Source: Rhizobium glycinendophyticum (GTDB lineage: Bacteria; Pseudomonadota; Alphaproteobacteria; Rhizobiales; Rhizobiaceae). Taken from it: 64,000 bases of DNA. This document shows, one piece after another, positions 28,246 through 37,164 of the stretch. Location: assembly GCF_006443685.1 (NCBI RefSeq), contig NZ_VFYP01000001.1, positions 2,666,001 through 2,730,000 on the forward strand, read 5' to 3'. The notes below the pieces were generated by a model that was not told where the DNA came from, made no database searches, and was given only the letters and a program-made list of their open reading frames with translations. The translations under genes and the position numbers were made by a program. How positions within the stretch are numbered: the first letter of the stretch is position 1; each line of letters opens with the position of its first letter.

Positions 28246-28710
28246 ATGAGCAAGGAAATCGATCGTCTTGATCGCAAGATTCTCCGCGCGCTTCAGACCG
28301 AGGGACGCCTGACCAATATCGAGCTTGCCGAGCGAGTAAATCTGTCCCCGACGGCGACCGCTGAACGGGTGCGGCGATTGACGCGGGAGGGCTATATTAC
28401 CGGCTACGCCGCGATCCTGTCGCCACAGAAGCTCGGCCGCAACCTGTTGGTCTTCATAGAGGTGAAACTGGATCGGACGACGGCGGACGTTTTCGACACG
28501 TTCGCGGCGGCGGTCAAACGCTCGGACGACGTGATGGAATGCCATATGGTGGCCGGCGGCTTCGACTATCTGGTCAAGGCGCGAGTCGCAGGCATGGATG
28601 CCTATCGGCAATTCCTGTCAGAGGTGATTCTGCCGCTTCCTGGAGTCCGCGAGACCCATACCTATGCAGTGATGGAGGAGGTAAAGGCGGGCTCTGCCCT
28701 GCCGGTATGA
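28246..28710 (+). CDS. putR: Lrp/AsnC-family activator of putA (PutR-like)
   Basis: 154 residues from MSKEIDRLDRKILRAL; an ATG six codons earlier at 28228 is equally possible. Winged helix-turn-helix at residues 1-60 (TNIELAERVNLSPTATAERV) and a RAM domain with MECHMVAGGFDYLVKARV. It is divergent from putA across about 110 bases, the arrangement known for PutR, which activates putA when proline is present. Confidence 0.9.
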   Translation: MSKEIDRLDRKILRALQTEGRLTNIELAERVNLSPTATAERVRRLTREGYITGYAAILSPQKLGRNLLVFIEVKLDRTTADVFDTFAAAVKRSDDVMECHMVAGGFDYLVKARVAGMDAYRQFLSEVILPLPGVRETHTYAVMEEVKAGSALPV

Positions 28711-28864
28711 ATATGGAGGTAACGGGCACCTGCTATTTTGAGTGGCACCGCTCAGGAATTAGTCATATTAATGGTGGTCAGGGCCGAAAAAGCGCTAGCT
28801 TTTCGTTCTGACTGATATAATTGTTCAAACTTACAGTTAGTTCTCAACTTTCGAAACAAGAAAA

Positions 28865-29581
28865 ATGCTGCCACAACGACAGACGCTCTTGAGCCAGGAA
28901 ATCGGGAGCTGCCAAAGCCGTGCGGATCTGTTGGAATGCTGGAAGCAGGCGGCGCGCGGATACGGTCTCGAGCATGTGACCCTAGCCACGGCCCCGACGG
29001 CTCAGGACAAGATTTTCGGGCCGCTGGTGCGCGAAACCACGCTTCCCGTCGACTACTGCCGCGAATTCGACCGTCAGGGTTTCCTGCGCTACTGCCCGAC
29101 GGTGCCGCATATCACCCGCACGATCATGCACGCCACCTGGTGGCTGGGTCCCGATGGCCACAGCCCGGATTTCGAGTGCCCTTTGCCGCTCGCCGAGCTG
29201 ATGCGCAAGCACGACCTGCTCTCCGGCATTCTGTTTTCGCTGACCGCCATCGACGGGACCCGCTACGTGGTCCGCTACGACGGCAGCCGGACACCCCTGC
29301 CGCAGCAGGACATCAATGAATTGTCCATGCTGACGACCCAGGCCTTCGACGTGTTCGACCGGCTGCGCCGCACGACCAGCAACGTCAATGTTCTGTCAGC
29401 GCGCGAACTGGAAGTGCTGCGCTGGACCGCGCAGGGCAAGACCTCGCTGGAGATCGGCCAGATCCTGTCGCTCTCCGACCACACGGTAAACGCCTATATG
29501 ACCAATGCCATCCGCAAGCTCGATTGCGTCAACCGCACCCAGCTGGTCGCCAAGGCCATCCGGATGAAGATCATCAGCTGA
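28865..29581 (+). CDS. LuxR-type regulator with an autoinducer-domain-like N-terminus
   Basis: 238 residues. The N-terminal two thirds resemble the acyl-homoserine-lactone-binding domain in length and in the WWLGPDGHSPDF region. The C-terminal LuxR helix-turn-helix is clear: LSARELEVLRWTAQGKTSLEIGQILSLSDHTVNAYMTNAIRKLD. No luxI-type synthase is nearby, so it is a solo. Rhizobial relatives include VisN/VisR-type motility regulators and quorum solos; I cannot choose between them. The region before it is AT-rich. A strong terminator follows. Confidence 0.83.
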   Translation: MLPQRQTLLSQEIGSCQSRADLLECWKQAARGYGLEHVTLATAPTAQDKIFGPLVRETTLPVDYCREFDRQGFLRYCPTVPHITRTIMHATWWLGPDGHSPDFECPLPLAELMRKHDLLSGILFSLTAIDGTRYVVRYDGSRTPLPQQDINELSMLTTQAFDVFDRLRRTTSNVNVLSARELEVLRWTAQGKTSLEIGQILSLSDHTVNAYMTNAIRKLDCVNRTQLVAKAIRMKIIS

Positions 29582-29600
29582 CCGTGCCAAGCCTTTGAAA

Positions 29601-29640
29601 AGCAAAAGGCCCGATCTAGCCGATCGGGCCTTTTGCTTTG
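29601..29640. terminator. Strong bidirectional intrinsic terminator
   Basis: A perfect 16-bp stem (29601-29616 with 29622-29637) with a five-base loop. It contains a run of A on one arm and T on the other. It lies between the convergent LuxR-type gene and the DUF2333 gene and should stop transcripts from both sides. Confidence 0.9.
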
Positions 29641-29655
29641 AAGAGGAACCTGCCA

Positions 29656-30771
29656 TCAACGATCGAGAATTGCCCGGATCTCTACCATGTTGGAGCGTAC
29701 CCGCAGCGTGTAGAAGCCCATGGTGGTCAGATGGGTTGGCATGATCCAGCCATCTTCGCTGCCATTCGAGATGATCGCCGGCTGGATCTTCAGGGCACCC
29801 TGCAACTGACGATCCATCTCGGCCCAGATGGCAGTGAGGTTGCGCTCACGGATCACATCGCCGAAATCGGCATGGGCAGCTTTCAAGAGCGCATATTGTG
29901 CATAGAGCTGGCCGAAGGCGAACCAGTAGCGGTCGTCGGCGCGGGTATCGAACCAGCCAGCATTGAACTCCTCCGAGCGGCGGCGAAGAATGTCAGAGGT
30001 ATTGCCGAGATCACTTGCCATGCCGTCGAGAAGCTGTAGCAGGTTATCGGCCCGGCTGTCGAAGACGGCATCGCAACTGGCAAGTGACGTGTTGAAGCGG
30101 TTCCAGCTGTCCACGGCTGCGCGATAATAGCTCGGGGTGGGCGTCTTGAAGCCGAAGGGATCGACGCCGAAATACCAGGTGCCTTCGTCAAACTGGATAT
30201 TGCCGCGCGCATTCTGCAGATCGTTGTTGATGCCGGATGTTCCGCGAACGCGGCCAAGGTTGTCGGCAAGCTGGATGGCGGTGCGCCGCACCACCTGATT
30301 CACGCCGCGCTGGAAAGAGGCCTTGTTGTCGAAGAAGGGCGTGTTGTCCCAATCGATGCCGAAGAAGCCGAGCTTGTAGAGAAGCGTCGACGATATCCAG
30401 GTGTTCTGGTTGACATTCTGATCGGTGAGAGCGGCGGCGAGCGTGACGATGGCCGAATCCTGGCAACGATTGGCCTGGTCCGGGATTGCCGCACCCGCAG
30501 GTACCGTTCGCGTGTCGAGCTTGTAGCTCGTCACGAAAGCCGGGTCGAAGCCGTTCCAGATCTGGGTGCGATAGAAGAACTGGCCATAGGCGAGGATCAG
30601 CAGCACGAGGATGCCGAGGATCGGTCCCTTGATGATCCATGTACGGTCGCGGTACCAGCCATGGGCGGCGAGAAACGGCCAGAGCAGCCAGGCAACCACC
30701 AACCCGACGCCGCGGCCGATCGCTGCAAAGACGCGCTGGAAGAACGCGATGATCGGATCAAGCATGGTCAT
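29656..30771 (-). CDS. DUF2333-family membrane-anchored protein
   Basis: 371 residues. An amphipathic/hydrophobic N-terminus (residues 8-32) and a clear membrane helix near 45-65 (IIKGPILGILVLLILAYG) precede a large domain, likely periplasmic, with W/Y-rich motifs such as NTWISSTLLYKLGFFGIDWDN and GTWYFGVDPFG. DUF2333 has no assigned function. An AGGAG precedes the start, which overlaps the previous gene's end by 14 bases, so it is the last gene of the AAA+ operon and probably its membrane anchor. A terminator follows. Confidence 0.8.
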   Translation of the reverse strand: MTMLDPIIAFFQRVFAAIGRGVGLVVAWLLWPFLAAHGWYRDRTWIIKGPILGILVLLILAYGQFFYRTQIWNGFDPAFVTSYKLDTRTVPAGAAIPDQANRCQDSAIVTLAAALTDQNVNQNTWISSTLLYKLGFFGIDWDNTPFFDNKASFQRGVNQVVRRTAIQLADNLGRVRGTSGINNDLQNARGNIQFDEGTWYFGVDPFGFKTPTPSYYRAAVDSWNRFNTSLASCDAVFDSRADNLLQLLDGMASDLGNTSDILRRRSEEFNAGWFDTRADDRYWFAFGQLYAQYALLKAAHADFGDVIRERNLTAIWAEMDRQLQGALKIQPAIISNGSEDGWIMPTHLTTMGFYTLRVRSNMVEIRAILDR

Positions 30772-32053
30772 CTCCTATGCCGTAGAGGCGTCTGCGAAAC
30801 TGGGCCTTGTCCTGCAGATAGGTCTGCGTCAGGCGGGATACAACATAATCGCCATAAGGCGAAGGATAGGACTGGTAGTCGCGGTAGAAACCCTGCTTGT
30901 CGAAGACGAAGCGGGAGACGAAGTCTTCGGGCGTCAGATGCGCAATCAGCCGGTTGGTCAGCCACTGGTCGGCATGCCCCGGCTGGGCACGGACAAGCCA
31001 GTGGCGAAGCCTCGGATCGAAATCGGCAAGGCTGAGCGTGCCGGACCGCGCCAGCATCCGCATCGCCTCCTGCAGGAAAGGATAGACGCCGTGTTCGGCA
31101 ATCGCCCGCCCATGGGTGTGCTGGAACGTCTGCTGCCAGACCACGTCCACCCGCGACAGATCCGGCAGTGGCAGCTGGGCCGCAGCAACCGACAGCAGCA
31201 CCATCTCCGCCCGGTGCGCGAGCAGGCCCGAGGCCTCTACCCAGCTTGCCCGCGGCAGCTCGATGCGGCCGGTGCGGGCGAGAAAATCAAAGATCTGCGC
31301 CCGGTCTTTGATGGAGATATAACTGACCTGCCAAGGCCGCGAGCGCCGGAAACCCGGGGCCTCCGGGTCACAGATCACCGTTGCCTGCTTATCGTCGGTA
31401 AAGACGAAGACGCCGCTGAAATGATCCGCCCAGAAGGCGTCGTGGCGAAAGATCACCTTGTCCGGCACCAGCGTGTTTTGCCGGATGTCGCCGGTCTGGC
31501 GCGATAGCTCGACCATGCGGTTGAGCATTGTATCGCCGCGCCAGGCATCCTGGCTGGTGAGCAACTGATCGCAGAGCTGGCGCAGTTCACCGGCTTTGCC
31601 GAGCAGGTCTTCGGCCGAAAGCACGCGAAATTTCACCTCGTTGATCGACAAGAGGTCTTCAAGCGTCTTCACCTCGGCAACCGAATCCTCGATCTCTCCG
31701 TAAAGCGCATCCTTCAGCGTGATCGCGTGAATGGCGCGGGCATTGGCCGCAAAGAACTCGTGCATCAGGCCGGCCGTATTGGAGAAGCTCGTATGCACGA
31801 CCGGCAGATCATTCTGCTCCGGCGTCAGGATGATAAAACGACGATTGACCTTCTGCGGATCGAGATAGTCGGGGTCACCGAACTCCGTCGCCACCTGCGG
31901 CGAAAACCCGGTGATGTCGATGTCGAATTCGGCAAGCTTGGTTTCCGGCAGGCCGAAGCCTTTGAGCGCCTTGTTGTAACGGGCGATCAGATGCGGCTCG
32001 CGGATGGTGAGGAGGCGACCGTAGATGAGTTCGGCTTCGAGGAGGCGGTTCAT
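30758..32053 (-). CDS. DUF6638-like protein, unknown function
   Basis: 431 residues, no signal peptide and no membrane helix. N-terminus MNRLLEAELIYGRLLTIREP, then a middle region with VFVFTDDKQATVICDPEAPG, and a C-terminal helical part. I recognise no catalytic motif; the length and context fit the family annotated as DUF6638 in rhizobia. Its start overlaps the stop of the upstream XRE antitoxin by four bases and its end overlaps the DUF2333 gene, so translation is coupled on both sides. Confidence 0.65.
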   Translation of the reverse strand: MNRLLEAELIYGRLLTIREPHLIARYNKALKGFGLPETKLAEFDIDITGFSPQVATEFGDPDYLDPQKVNRRFIILTPEQNDLPVVHTSFSNTAGLMHEFFAANARAIHAITLKDALYGEIEDSVAEVKTLEDLLSINEVKFRVLSAEDLLGKAGELRQLCDQLLTSQDAWRGDTMLNRMVELSRQTGDIRQNTLVPDKVIFRHDAFWADHFSGVFVFTDDKQATVICDPEAPGFRRSRPWQVSYISIKDRAQIFDFLARTGRIELPRASWVEASGLLAHRAEMVLLSVAAAQLPLPDLSRVDVVWQQTFQHTHGRAIAEHGVYPFLQEAMRMLARSGTLSLADFDPRLRHWLVRAQPGHADQWLTNRLIAHLTPEDFVSRFVFDKQGFYRDYQSYPSPYGDYVVSRLTQTYLQDKAQFRRRLYGIGDDHA

Positions 32054-32460
32054 GCGGTATCTGCGACCTTCCTGTCCTCGTGCCGCCAGTAAAGGTCGTC
32101 GAGGTCGAGTTTCAAGACATCGGCGATAGCCTTAAGCGTAGCAACACTGCCATCCTTCTTGCCGGTTTCGATTTCTGATAGATAAGCGGTGCTGATTCCG
32201 GCGGCGGCAGCGAGGTCTTTGGCCGCCATACCACGAAAATTGCGCCACACACGGATCGGGCTTTCGCCTTCACTCATACGATTGACGTACTCGGCAGGGA
32301 TCAGTTCTTCCTCGCCGGCCGCAAGCTTGCGTTCGAAATCCGCGATTGTGAGGCTGTCTTCCAAATCCTCGATGCGTTGAATCAGCGCCTCGTAGTTCTT
32401 GCGGCTGAGCACGATCATCTCTTCGCCATCCGGCGCAGTGAATGATGATGCGATCGTCAT
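32050..32460 (-). CDS. XRE-family antitoxin of a RelE-type TA pair
   Basis: 136 residues. The C-terminal half holds a helix-turn-helix: MAAKDLAAAAGISTAYLSEIETGKK followed by TLKAIADVLKLDLDDLYW. The N-terminal half includes MIVLSRKNYEALIQRIEDLEDSL, resembling Phd/YefM-style toxin-binding segments, so this is a two-part antitoxin. It follows the RelE toxin with a one-base overlap, and its stop overlaps the DUF6638 start. Probably autorepresses from the palindrome at 32752. Confidence 0.85.
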   Translation of the reverse strand: MTIASSFTAPDGEEMIVLSRKNYEALIQRIEDLEDSLTIADFERKLAAGEEELIPAEYVNRMSEGESPIRVWRNFRGMAAKDLAAAAGISTAYLSEIETGKKDGSVATLKAIADVLKLDLDDLYWRHEDRKVADTA

Positions 32461-32720
32461 CAGAGTTCTCCCTCATAGGCTTCACCGCGAGCGGCGACAC
32501 GCACCACGTCAACGACGGTTCCGTCTTCACGAAAGATCACCCGCCAGTCACCGACCCGAAGGCGATGATAGCGGCTGTCACGCAACTTCTTGACATTGTT
32601 AGCGAGTGAAGCCGGGTCGGTAGCATACTGGAGAACCTTGGACCGGATACGTCGCGCTTCGTTCGCCGGCATCCGGTTCAAGGTCCGTATGGCATCCTTG
32701 CTGTAGACAATGTCCGGCAC
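32460..32720 (-). CDS. RelE-family toxin
   Basis: 86 residues, an intact small RelE/HigB-type ribosome-dependent mRNA interferase: MPDIVYSKDAIRTLNRMP, then NNVKKLRDSRYHRLRVGDWRVIFREDG, the typical R-x-R-x-G-D-W-R-V-I/V-F core, ending in VVDVVRVAARGEAY. Stop and antitoxin start overlap by one base. It lies inside the AAA+ operon, 51 bases after the ATPase stop. Confidence 0.9.
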   Translation of the reverse strand: MPDIVYSKDAIRTLNRMPANEARRIRSKVLQYATDPASLANNVKKLRDSRYHRLRVGDWRVIFREDGTVVDVVRVAARGEAYEGEL

Positions 32721-32751
32721 ATCCTAATCCTCAACCCCGATCCCGACAACC

Positions 32752-32772
32752 AAATTCGCAAATAGCGAATTT
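32752..32772. promoter_or_regulatory. Palindromic operator of the embedded TA pair
   Basis: An 8-bp perfect inverted repeat, AAATTCGC-N5-GCGAATTT, in the gap between the AAA+ ATPase stop and the toxin start. Its AT-rich arms stand out from the GC-rich surroundings. Position and symmetry fit an autoregulated TA promoter, which would also feed the two downstream genes. Confidence 0.65.
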
Positions 32773-34688
32773 CACCACATCCCCTCCCCCTTCAAGCGCT
32801 CGATCTCCCCGATCGCCCGCTCCCGCTGCCGTTCCCGCCTGACAATCTCCTCCACCGCAGCCTCGTCCGACTTGTCGGCATAGCGGAATTCGCTGTCGGC
32901 GTAGCGGTTGATCTCTTGGCAGATCATCTCCATCGTCACGGGACCACGCAGCTCCGCGATCATCGCCTTCTTCTCGTCGTAGCTCTTGTGGACGAAAGCG
33001 TCAGGCTTTTCGAACCAGGCGTCGGGCAGTTCGACATCCATCGCCCTCATCTTGATCGCATCGGTGATGTTCTTGATCGCACGACCGGTGAATCGCGGCT
33101 CGGCGAGCTTGATCGCATGCAGATAGCCGCCGACATCGGCGAGCGTCTGGATCTTGCCGTTCTCCGTCTCGTAGCGCTCCCAGACGGCCACGAGCCCGTC
33201 CTCCTTTGGCCGGTCGTGCTCGCCATAGGAGCGGCTAACGGCCTTCTGGATCTCCTGGCCGGCAAACAGCTGGTGGTCTCCGAGCGGGATAGAGTGGTTC
33301 TTGCCGACGAGCAGCGAGAAGATGTCGATATAGTCCTCGCGCGTCTGCGGCCCGTCGACCAGCCAGCGGGCGCCGGCGCGCTGGCGCAGCGCATCGTCGA
33401 CATTCTCGGGATAGTTGGAGAACATGCCGAAGGTGGCATTGCCCCGGACCACAGTCGAAGCACCGGCAAAGCTCTCCATCAGCACCGCAGTGACCTCGTG
33501 CTGACCAGATGACGCCCGGTCGTCCGAGCGCTTGGCCGTCACCTGGTCGACATCGTCGATCGTGCCGAAACCGATGACGCGCGGATTGAGCACGTTGTTG
33601 ACGAAGCTCTTGGCATTCTGGCCCGACTTGCCCTGATAGGACGAGATCTGGTCGACGCCGAAATTCTCGTAGTGGAAGGCATAACCCGCCATCTTGCAGT
33701 AGTCGTTCAGGAGACCTGCCAGCATCTGGATCAGGATCGTCTTGCCCGTGCCCGGCATGCCGTCGCCGATGAAGGTGAAGAGGAAGCCGCCGAGCTCGAC
33801 GAAGGGGTTCATCTGCCGGTCGAAATCATAGGCCATCAGCATCTTGGCAAGCTTCAGCGCCTGATACTTGGCGATGTGATTGCCGATGATTTCTTCCGGC
33901 TTCTTGAAGCTCATCGTGAGCGGCTTGGACTTGGCGCTCGGCACGGCGTCGAAACCGTCGAGTGTGAAATCGTCCTGATCGACGCGGATATGGGCGTTCT
34001 CGAAGGCACCGAGATGCTCGAAGCGCGCCTTGCGGGTCAATAGCCCCTGCAGAGCCAGTTCGGCGAAGGCACGGGTGCGGCCGATCACGGTCGCGTCGTC
34101 GCCGGCCCCATGCAGGGCCGCATCCAGCCCGCCGACCAGGCTTTTGAGCGCATCCTGGGCAGTATCGAACAGGAAATCCGGCTCGCGCTGCCCGTCGAGC
34201 TGAGCGCTCTCGCCCGCAATTGTCGACAGCAGATAGGCGGAGAAAGCGAAGGCCGAGATATAGGATGCCGATGCCAGAAGCCCCTTGAACCGCGCAGCCT
34301 CCTCGCCCTGCAAGGGGGCAGTGATATTGCGGGCCTGCAGGCTTTCGAGCTCGGTCTGCCGGGCGAACACATCGGTGACCGCCAGCGCCACCTGTGCTCC
34401 GCGCCGGACACGATAAAGCACCGTGTGCTGGGCAGGCGTCAGGAGCGGATCGCCCTGCCCGCTCGCCTGGATCGTTTTTGTCAGCTCCACCTCGCGGGTC
34501 TTGCGCACGGACCCGGTCGACACCGTCGAAACGAAGCGGCGGCTCGTCCCGGCGAGTGCCGCCCCGTCGCTGCCGCCGCCGCCGGCATCCAGCATGACGA
34601 AGCGCGTGACCAGCCCCTGGGCGACAACGAGATGTTTGGCGATATCCGCCTCGTGCAGCGTGGTGAGCCCGGCCGTCAATTCGCTCAT
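32772..34688 (-). CDS. Classic-clade AAA+ ATPase of an uncharacterised operon
   Basis: 638 residues. The N-terminal ~260 residues are a separate helical domain of unknown fold. The AAA+ module follows: Walker A GDGMPGTGKT (308-317), a pore-loop-like SSYQGKSGQNAKSF with aromatic Tyr351, Walker B VIGFGTIDDVD (371-381) with Asp in place of the usual Asp-Glu order, sensor-1 Asn in FSNYPENVDD (425), and arginine-finger candidates in LRQRAGARW (435-441). The pore-loop tyrosine suggests substrate threading or remodelling by a hexamer. It starts three bases after the upstream gene's stop. It is soluble; no protease domain is attached. Confidence 0.85.
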   Translation of the reverse strand: MSELTAGLTTLHEADIAKHLVVAQGLVTRFVMLDAGGGGSDGAALAGTSRRFVSTVSTGSVRKTREVELTKTIQASGQGDPLLTPAQHTVLYRVRRGAQVALAVTDVFARQTELESLQARNITAPLQGEEAARFKGLLASASYISAFAFSAYLLSTIAGESAQLDGQREPDFLFDTAQDALKSLVGGLDAALHGAGDDATVIGRTRAFAELALQGLLTRKARFEHLGAFENAHIRVDQDDFTLDGFDAVPSAKSKPLTMSFKKPEEIIGNHIAKYQALKLAKMLMAYDFDRQMNPFVELGGFLFTFIGDGMPGTGKTILIQMLAGLLNDYCKMAGYAFHYENFGVDQISSYQGKSGQNAKSFVNNVLNPRVIGFGTIDDVDQVTAKRSDDRASSGQHEVTAVLMESFAGASTVVRGNATFGMFSNYPENVDDALRQRAGARWLVDGPQTREDYIDIFSLLVGKNHSIPLGDHQLFAGQEIQKAVSRSYGEHDRPKEDGLVAVWERYETENGKIQTLADVGGYLHAIKLAEPRFTGRAIKNITDAIKMRAMDVELPDAWFEKPDAFVHKSYDEKKAMIAELRGPVTMEMICQEINRYADSEFRYADKSDEAAVEEIVRRERQRERAIGEIERLKGEGMW

Positions 34689-34691
34689 CTC

Positions 34692-35867
34692 TTAGACCTC
34701 GCTGACGATCTGGTCGCCGGAAATGACGTGAACCTTGTAATTGCCGAAGACGGCGGCCACCTCGCCGGCGGCATAGAGGGCCTGATAGGCGTCATGCGGC
34801 ACCAGCGCGTGTTTCTCGTAAGCCGAAACACCCATGCGCGCGGCCTCGAGATCATGCGTCTCGATATGGAATTCCTGGATCGCCGGCGTCGAGGAGAAAA
34901 AGCCTTTGGTTGCCGGCTGCTCGCGCTTGGAAAACACTTCCTGCACCGTCCAGGTCATCACCCAGGCGTTTTCCGGCTTGCGCACGCGGCTCAGAATCTC
35001 GTTCACCCGGCCCGTGTTCTCGGTGATCCCCGTCGAATAGAGCGGCCCGAGCACGACGCGCCGGATTGATTTCGGATGCAGTGTCGGAAAATCCCGGTCC
35101 AGATTGGTGGCAATCGTTGCGGGTGTCAGCGAGAAGGCCGAGTTCTTGGCGCAGAAATCGTCGAAGCTGCGGGCGAGCTCCGGATTGAGCAGCCCGCCGA
35201 CCGGCAGCGGGATCTCGACCGTCTCGTCGAGCCGGCCATCCGGTGTCACCAGGATCTTCGTCACGCCTTCGGACGAGTCCTCGATGGTCGCGAGATAGAT
35301 CATCGGCAACGTGCTGGTCCCGTCGAAGGCTGCCCAGGAGACGAGGCAACTTGGACGTTTCGTCTGCGGATTGACGCTGACGGCGACCGTGGTCGGCAAC
35401 ACGAAGGGCGAGAACACCTCGCCGGCACTCACCTGCTCCAGATAGAGCCGTTCCGCCATCTGCCGCTGCAGGGCGGCCGGAAACTCTTTCTGCCGCAGGA
35501 TGAAATCGACCATTTCCTCGCGCAGTGCCGGAGCCGCCGGGATCGCCGCCAGCCGCTGGGTCGCGCCCGCCCGGTCGTTTTCCAGCTCCAGCACATTCTG
35601 GTACACCGGAAGGCCGCTTTCCGCCCGCGAGATCCGGAACTGTTCGCTGAAAGCCACCCGGTTGCGCCAGGAGGCAAAGGAATTGCGCAGCCGGTCGAGA
35701 TAGGGCAGCAGGTGCAGCCCCGACGGCCCGTTCTGAAGGATGCGCCGCTCCGGTTGGCCGAAAAACAGCTCAAGCCCGGCGAGCGCCGCCGAGATGGTGG
35801 CGAAATAGGACGTAACGGCGCTGTTGCGATCGATGACGTTCAAGGCTGGCCCCCGAGCCGGTAGCAT
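34692..35867 (-). CDS. Unknown protein of the AAA+ operon
   Basis: 391 residues; I do not recognise it. N-terminal third is helical (TSYFATISAALAGLELFFG, NSFASWRNRVAFSEQF). The C-terminal two thirds are beta-rich, with RPSCLVSWAAFDGTSTLPM, IEDSSEGVTKILVTPDGR and a final VFGNYKVHVISGDQIV. No signal peptide or membrane helix. It starts seven bases after the coiled-coil gene and ends three bases before the ATPase, so it is firmly inside the operon. It could be an adaptor or substrate-recognition partner. Confidence 0.7.
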   Translation of the reverse strand: MLPARGPALNVIDRNSAVTSYFATISAALAGLELFFGQPERRILQNGPSGLHLLPYLDRLRNSFASWRNRVAFSEQFRISRAESGLPVYQNVLELENDRAGATQRLAAIPAAPALREEMVDFILRQKEFPAALQRQMAERLYLEQVSAGEVFSPFVLPTTVAVSVNPQTKRPSCLVSWAAFDGTSTLPMIYLATIEDSSEGVTKILVTPDGRLDETVEIPLPVGGLLNPELARSFDDFCAKNSAFSLTPATIATNLDRDFPTLHPKSIRRVVLGPLYSTGITENTGRVNEILSRVRKPENAWVMTWTVQEVFSKREQPATKGFFSSTPAIQEFHIETHDLEAARMGVSAYEKHALVPHDAYQALYAAGEVAAVFGNYKVHVISGDQIVSEV

Positions 35868-35874
35868 CCCGTCA

Positions 35875-36963
35875 TCACGGCTTCACGTAATTGGCCGCGT
35901 TGTGCTTGTCGAGCACGCCCTGGAAGCGCCGGGCGAAAGCCTCGTCGGCGAGCTTCTTGCGCCGCTGGATGTCCTGCGTCGACAGCATGTTCTTCTCGTG
36001 CAGTTCCAGGAGATCGCCGATATGGCGCTGGGCGGCAGCGCCGATGCCGGCCATGGTCTCTTCCGCGGCGGTGTCGACCTGGCTGCCGAGCGTATTGATC
36101 CGGTGGGCGACCTCCTGCTGGGCGGCGGTCTTCAGCGAATCCTCCAGCGCCTTGTAGAGCACGATGCGCTGCTCGGTATCGATGGTCAGCTTGTTGATCA
36201 GCGTGTTCTGCGCGGCAATCTGGTTGTTGAGGCTGTCGACGAAGGTCTGGAACATCGAGGTATAGCGTTCCAGCGTCTGGCTTTCGGCCAGGAGCTCCTG
36301 TTCGCGGGCCTGGGCCTGATTGTATTCGGTGGCGAGCCTCGAACGTTCGGCTTCGAGATCGGTGCGCTCACCGGTATCGGTGGACGCGGCGATCTTGTTT
36401 TCGATGTCGAGCAGCGCCGGGTTGAGCTGTTCGATGCGCTTCTGGGTTTCCTCCAGATTGGCGATCGTCTGCTTGCGCCGCTCGATCACCTGGATGAGGC
36501 TCGCCTCGGAGCTCTTGTAGCGCTCGTCGAGAACCGATTTCTGCTCCTTCAGGATGCCGACAATGCTGTCGGATTTGGCGAGCAGTTCCTGCAGATTGCC
36601 GGCGAGCGACATGTTGCGCACGCGCTCGGTGCGCATCCGCTGCGCCTTCTGCTTCGAAAAGATGCCGATGAATTTTTCCATGCCGGAAAAGCTCTTCATG
36701 CTCTCGAATTCGGAGCCGAAGACATTGGTCGCGTCCTCCAGCCCGATGATCAGGTCGGCGATATTCGCCTCCATCACCTTCTGCTGGTTGAGGACATCGG
36801 AAATCCGGGCATTCTCGATATCGAAGTTAGGGTCGGTGAGCTTGCTGTCGCTCTTGGCCAGCGTGTCGAGAACGCTGCCCGACTGTTCGATCTTGCCGCG
36901 CATCTCGGCCACGATCTGCCGTGTCTTCTCGATGTCGCTGTCGAAGGATTGCAAAGTCGCCAT
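35875..36963 (-). CDS. Long coiled-coil protein, first gene of the AAA+ operon
   Basis: The start at 36963 (MATLQSFDSDIEKTRQ) has an AGGGGA upstream; a longer open frame is not protein-like. 362 residues, almost entirely helical with heptad patterning: LNQQKVMEANIADLIIGLED, the segment ANLEETQKRIEQLNPALLD, and RSRLATEYNQAQAREQELL. It somewhat resembles TelA-type (toxic anion resistance) helical proteins, but that similarity is only general. No membrane helix. It may scaffold the ATPase or the membrane component. Confidence 0.72.
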   Translation of the reverse strand: MATLQSFDSDIEKTRQIVAEMRGKIEQSGSVLDTLAKSDSKLTDPNFDIENARISDVLNQQKVMEANIADLIIGLEDATNVFGSEFESMKSFSGMEKFIGIFSKQKAQRMRTERVRNMSLAGNLQELLAKSDSIVGILKEQKSVLDERYKSSEASLIQVIERRKQTIANLEETQKRIEQLNPALLDIENKIAASTDTGERTDLEAERSRLATEYNQAQAREQELLAESQTLERYTSMFQTFVDSLNNQIAAQNTLINKLTIDTEQRIVLYKALEDSLKTAAQQEVAHRINTLGSQVDTAAEETMAGIGAAAQRHIGDLLELHEKNMLSTQDIQRRKKLADEAFARRFQGVLDKHNAANYVKP

Positions 36964-37164
36964 GTCGTCCCCTGTCTCTCCTGCCGGCGATCGCCGACCT
37001 CTCCACTGCCAGCATAGCGGGATTCTCACCCGGCGGAAGCGATGCTTCGCACAATGCGCCCGCTCATTCGATATGGATGGCGCGCCGGGCAACACAAGGG
37101 GCTATGGCAGAGAAATGCGACAGCCGTTCCGTGGCTGTCGCAATCCAGGGGCGAACCGCAGCCT

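Noticed and set aside
28711-28864. Possible lux-box-like or terminator-like symmetry between putR and the LuxR-type gene
   Set aside because: The symmetry is imperfect and no known consensus is matched; only AT-richness is clear.
32772-34688. AAA+ ATPase considered as a defence-system or McrB-like GTPase component
   Set aside because: No nuclease, protease or McrC-like partner is present, and the partners look housekeeping-like and membrane-associated; a defence role is not supported by the sequence alone.
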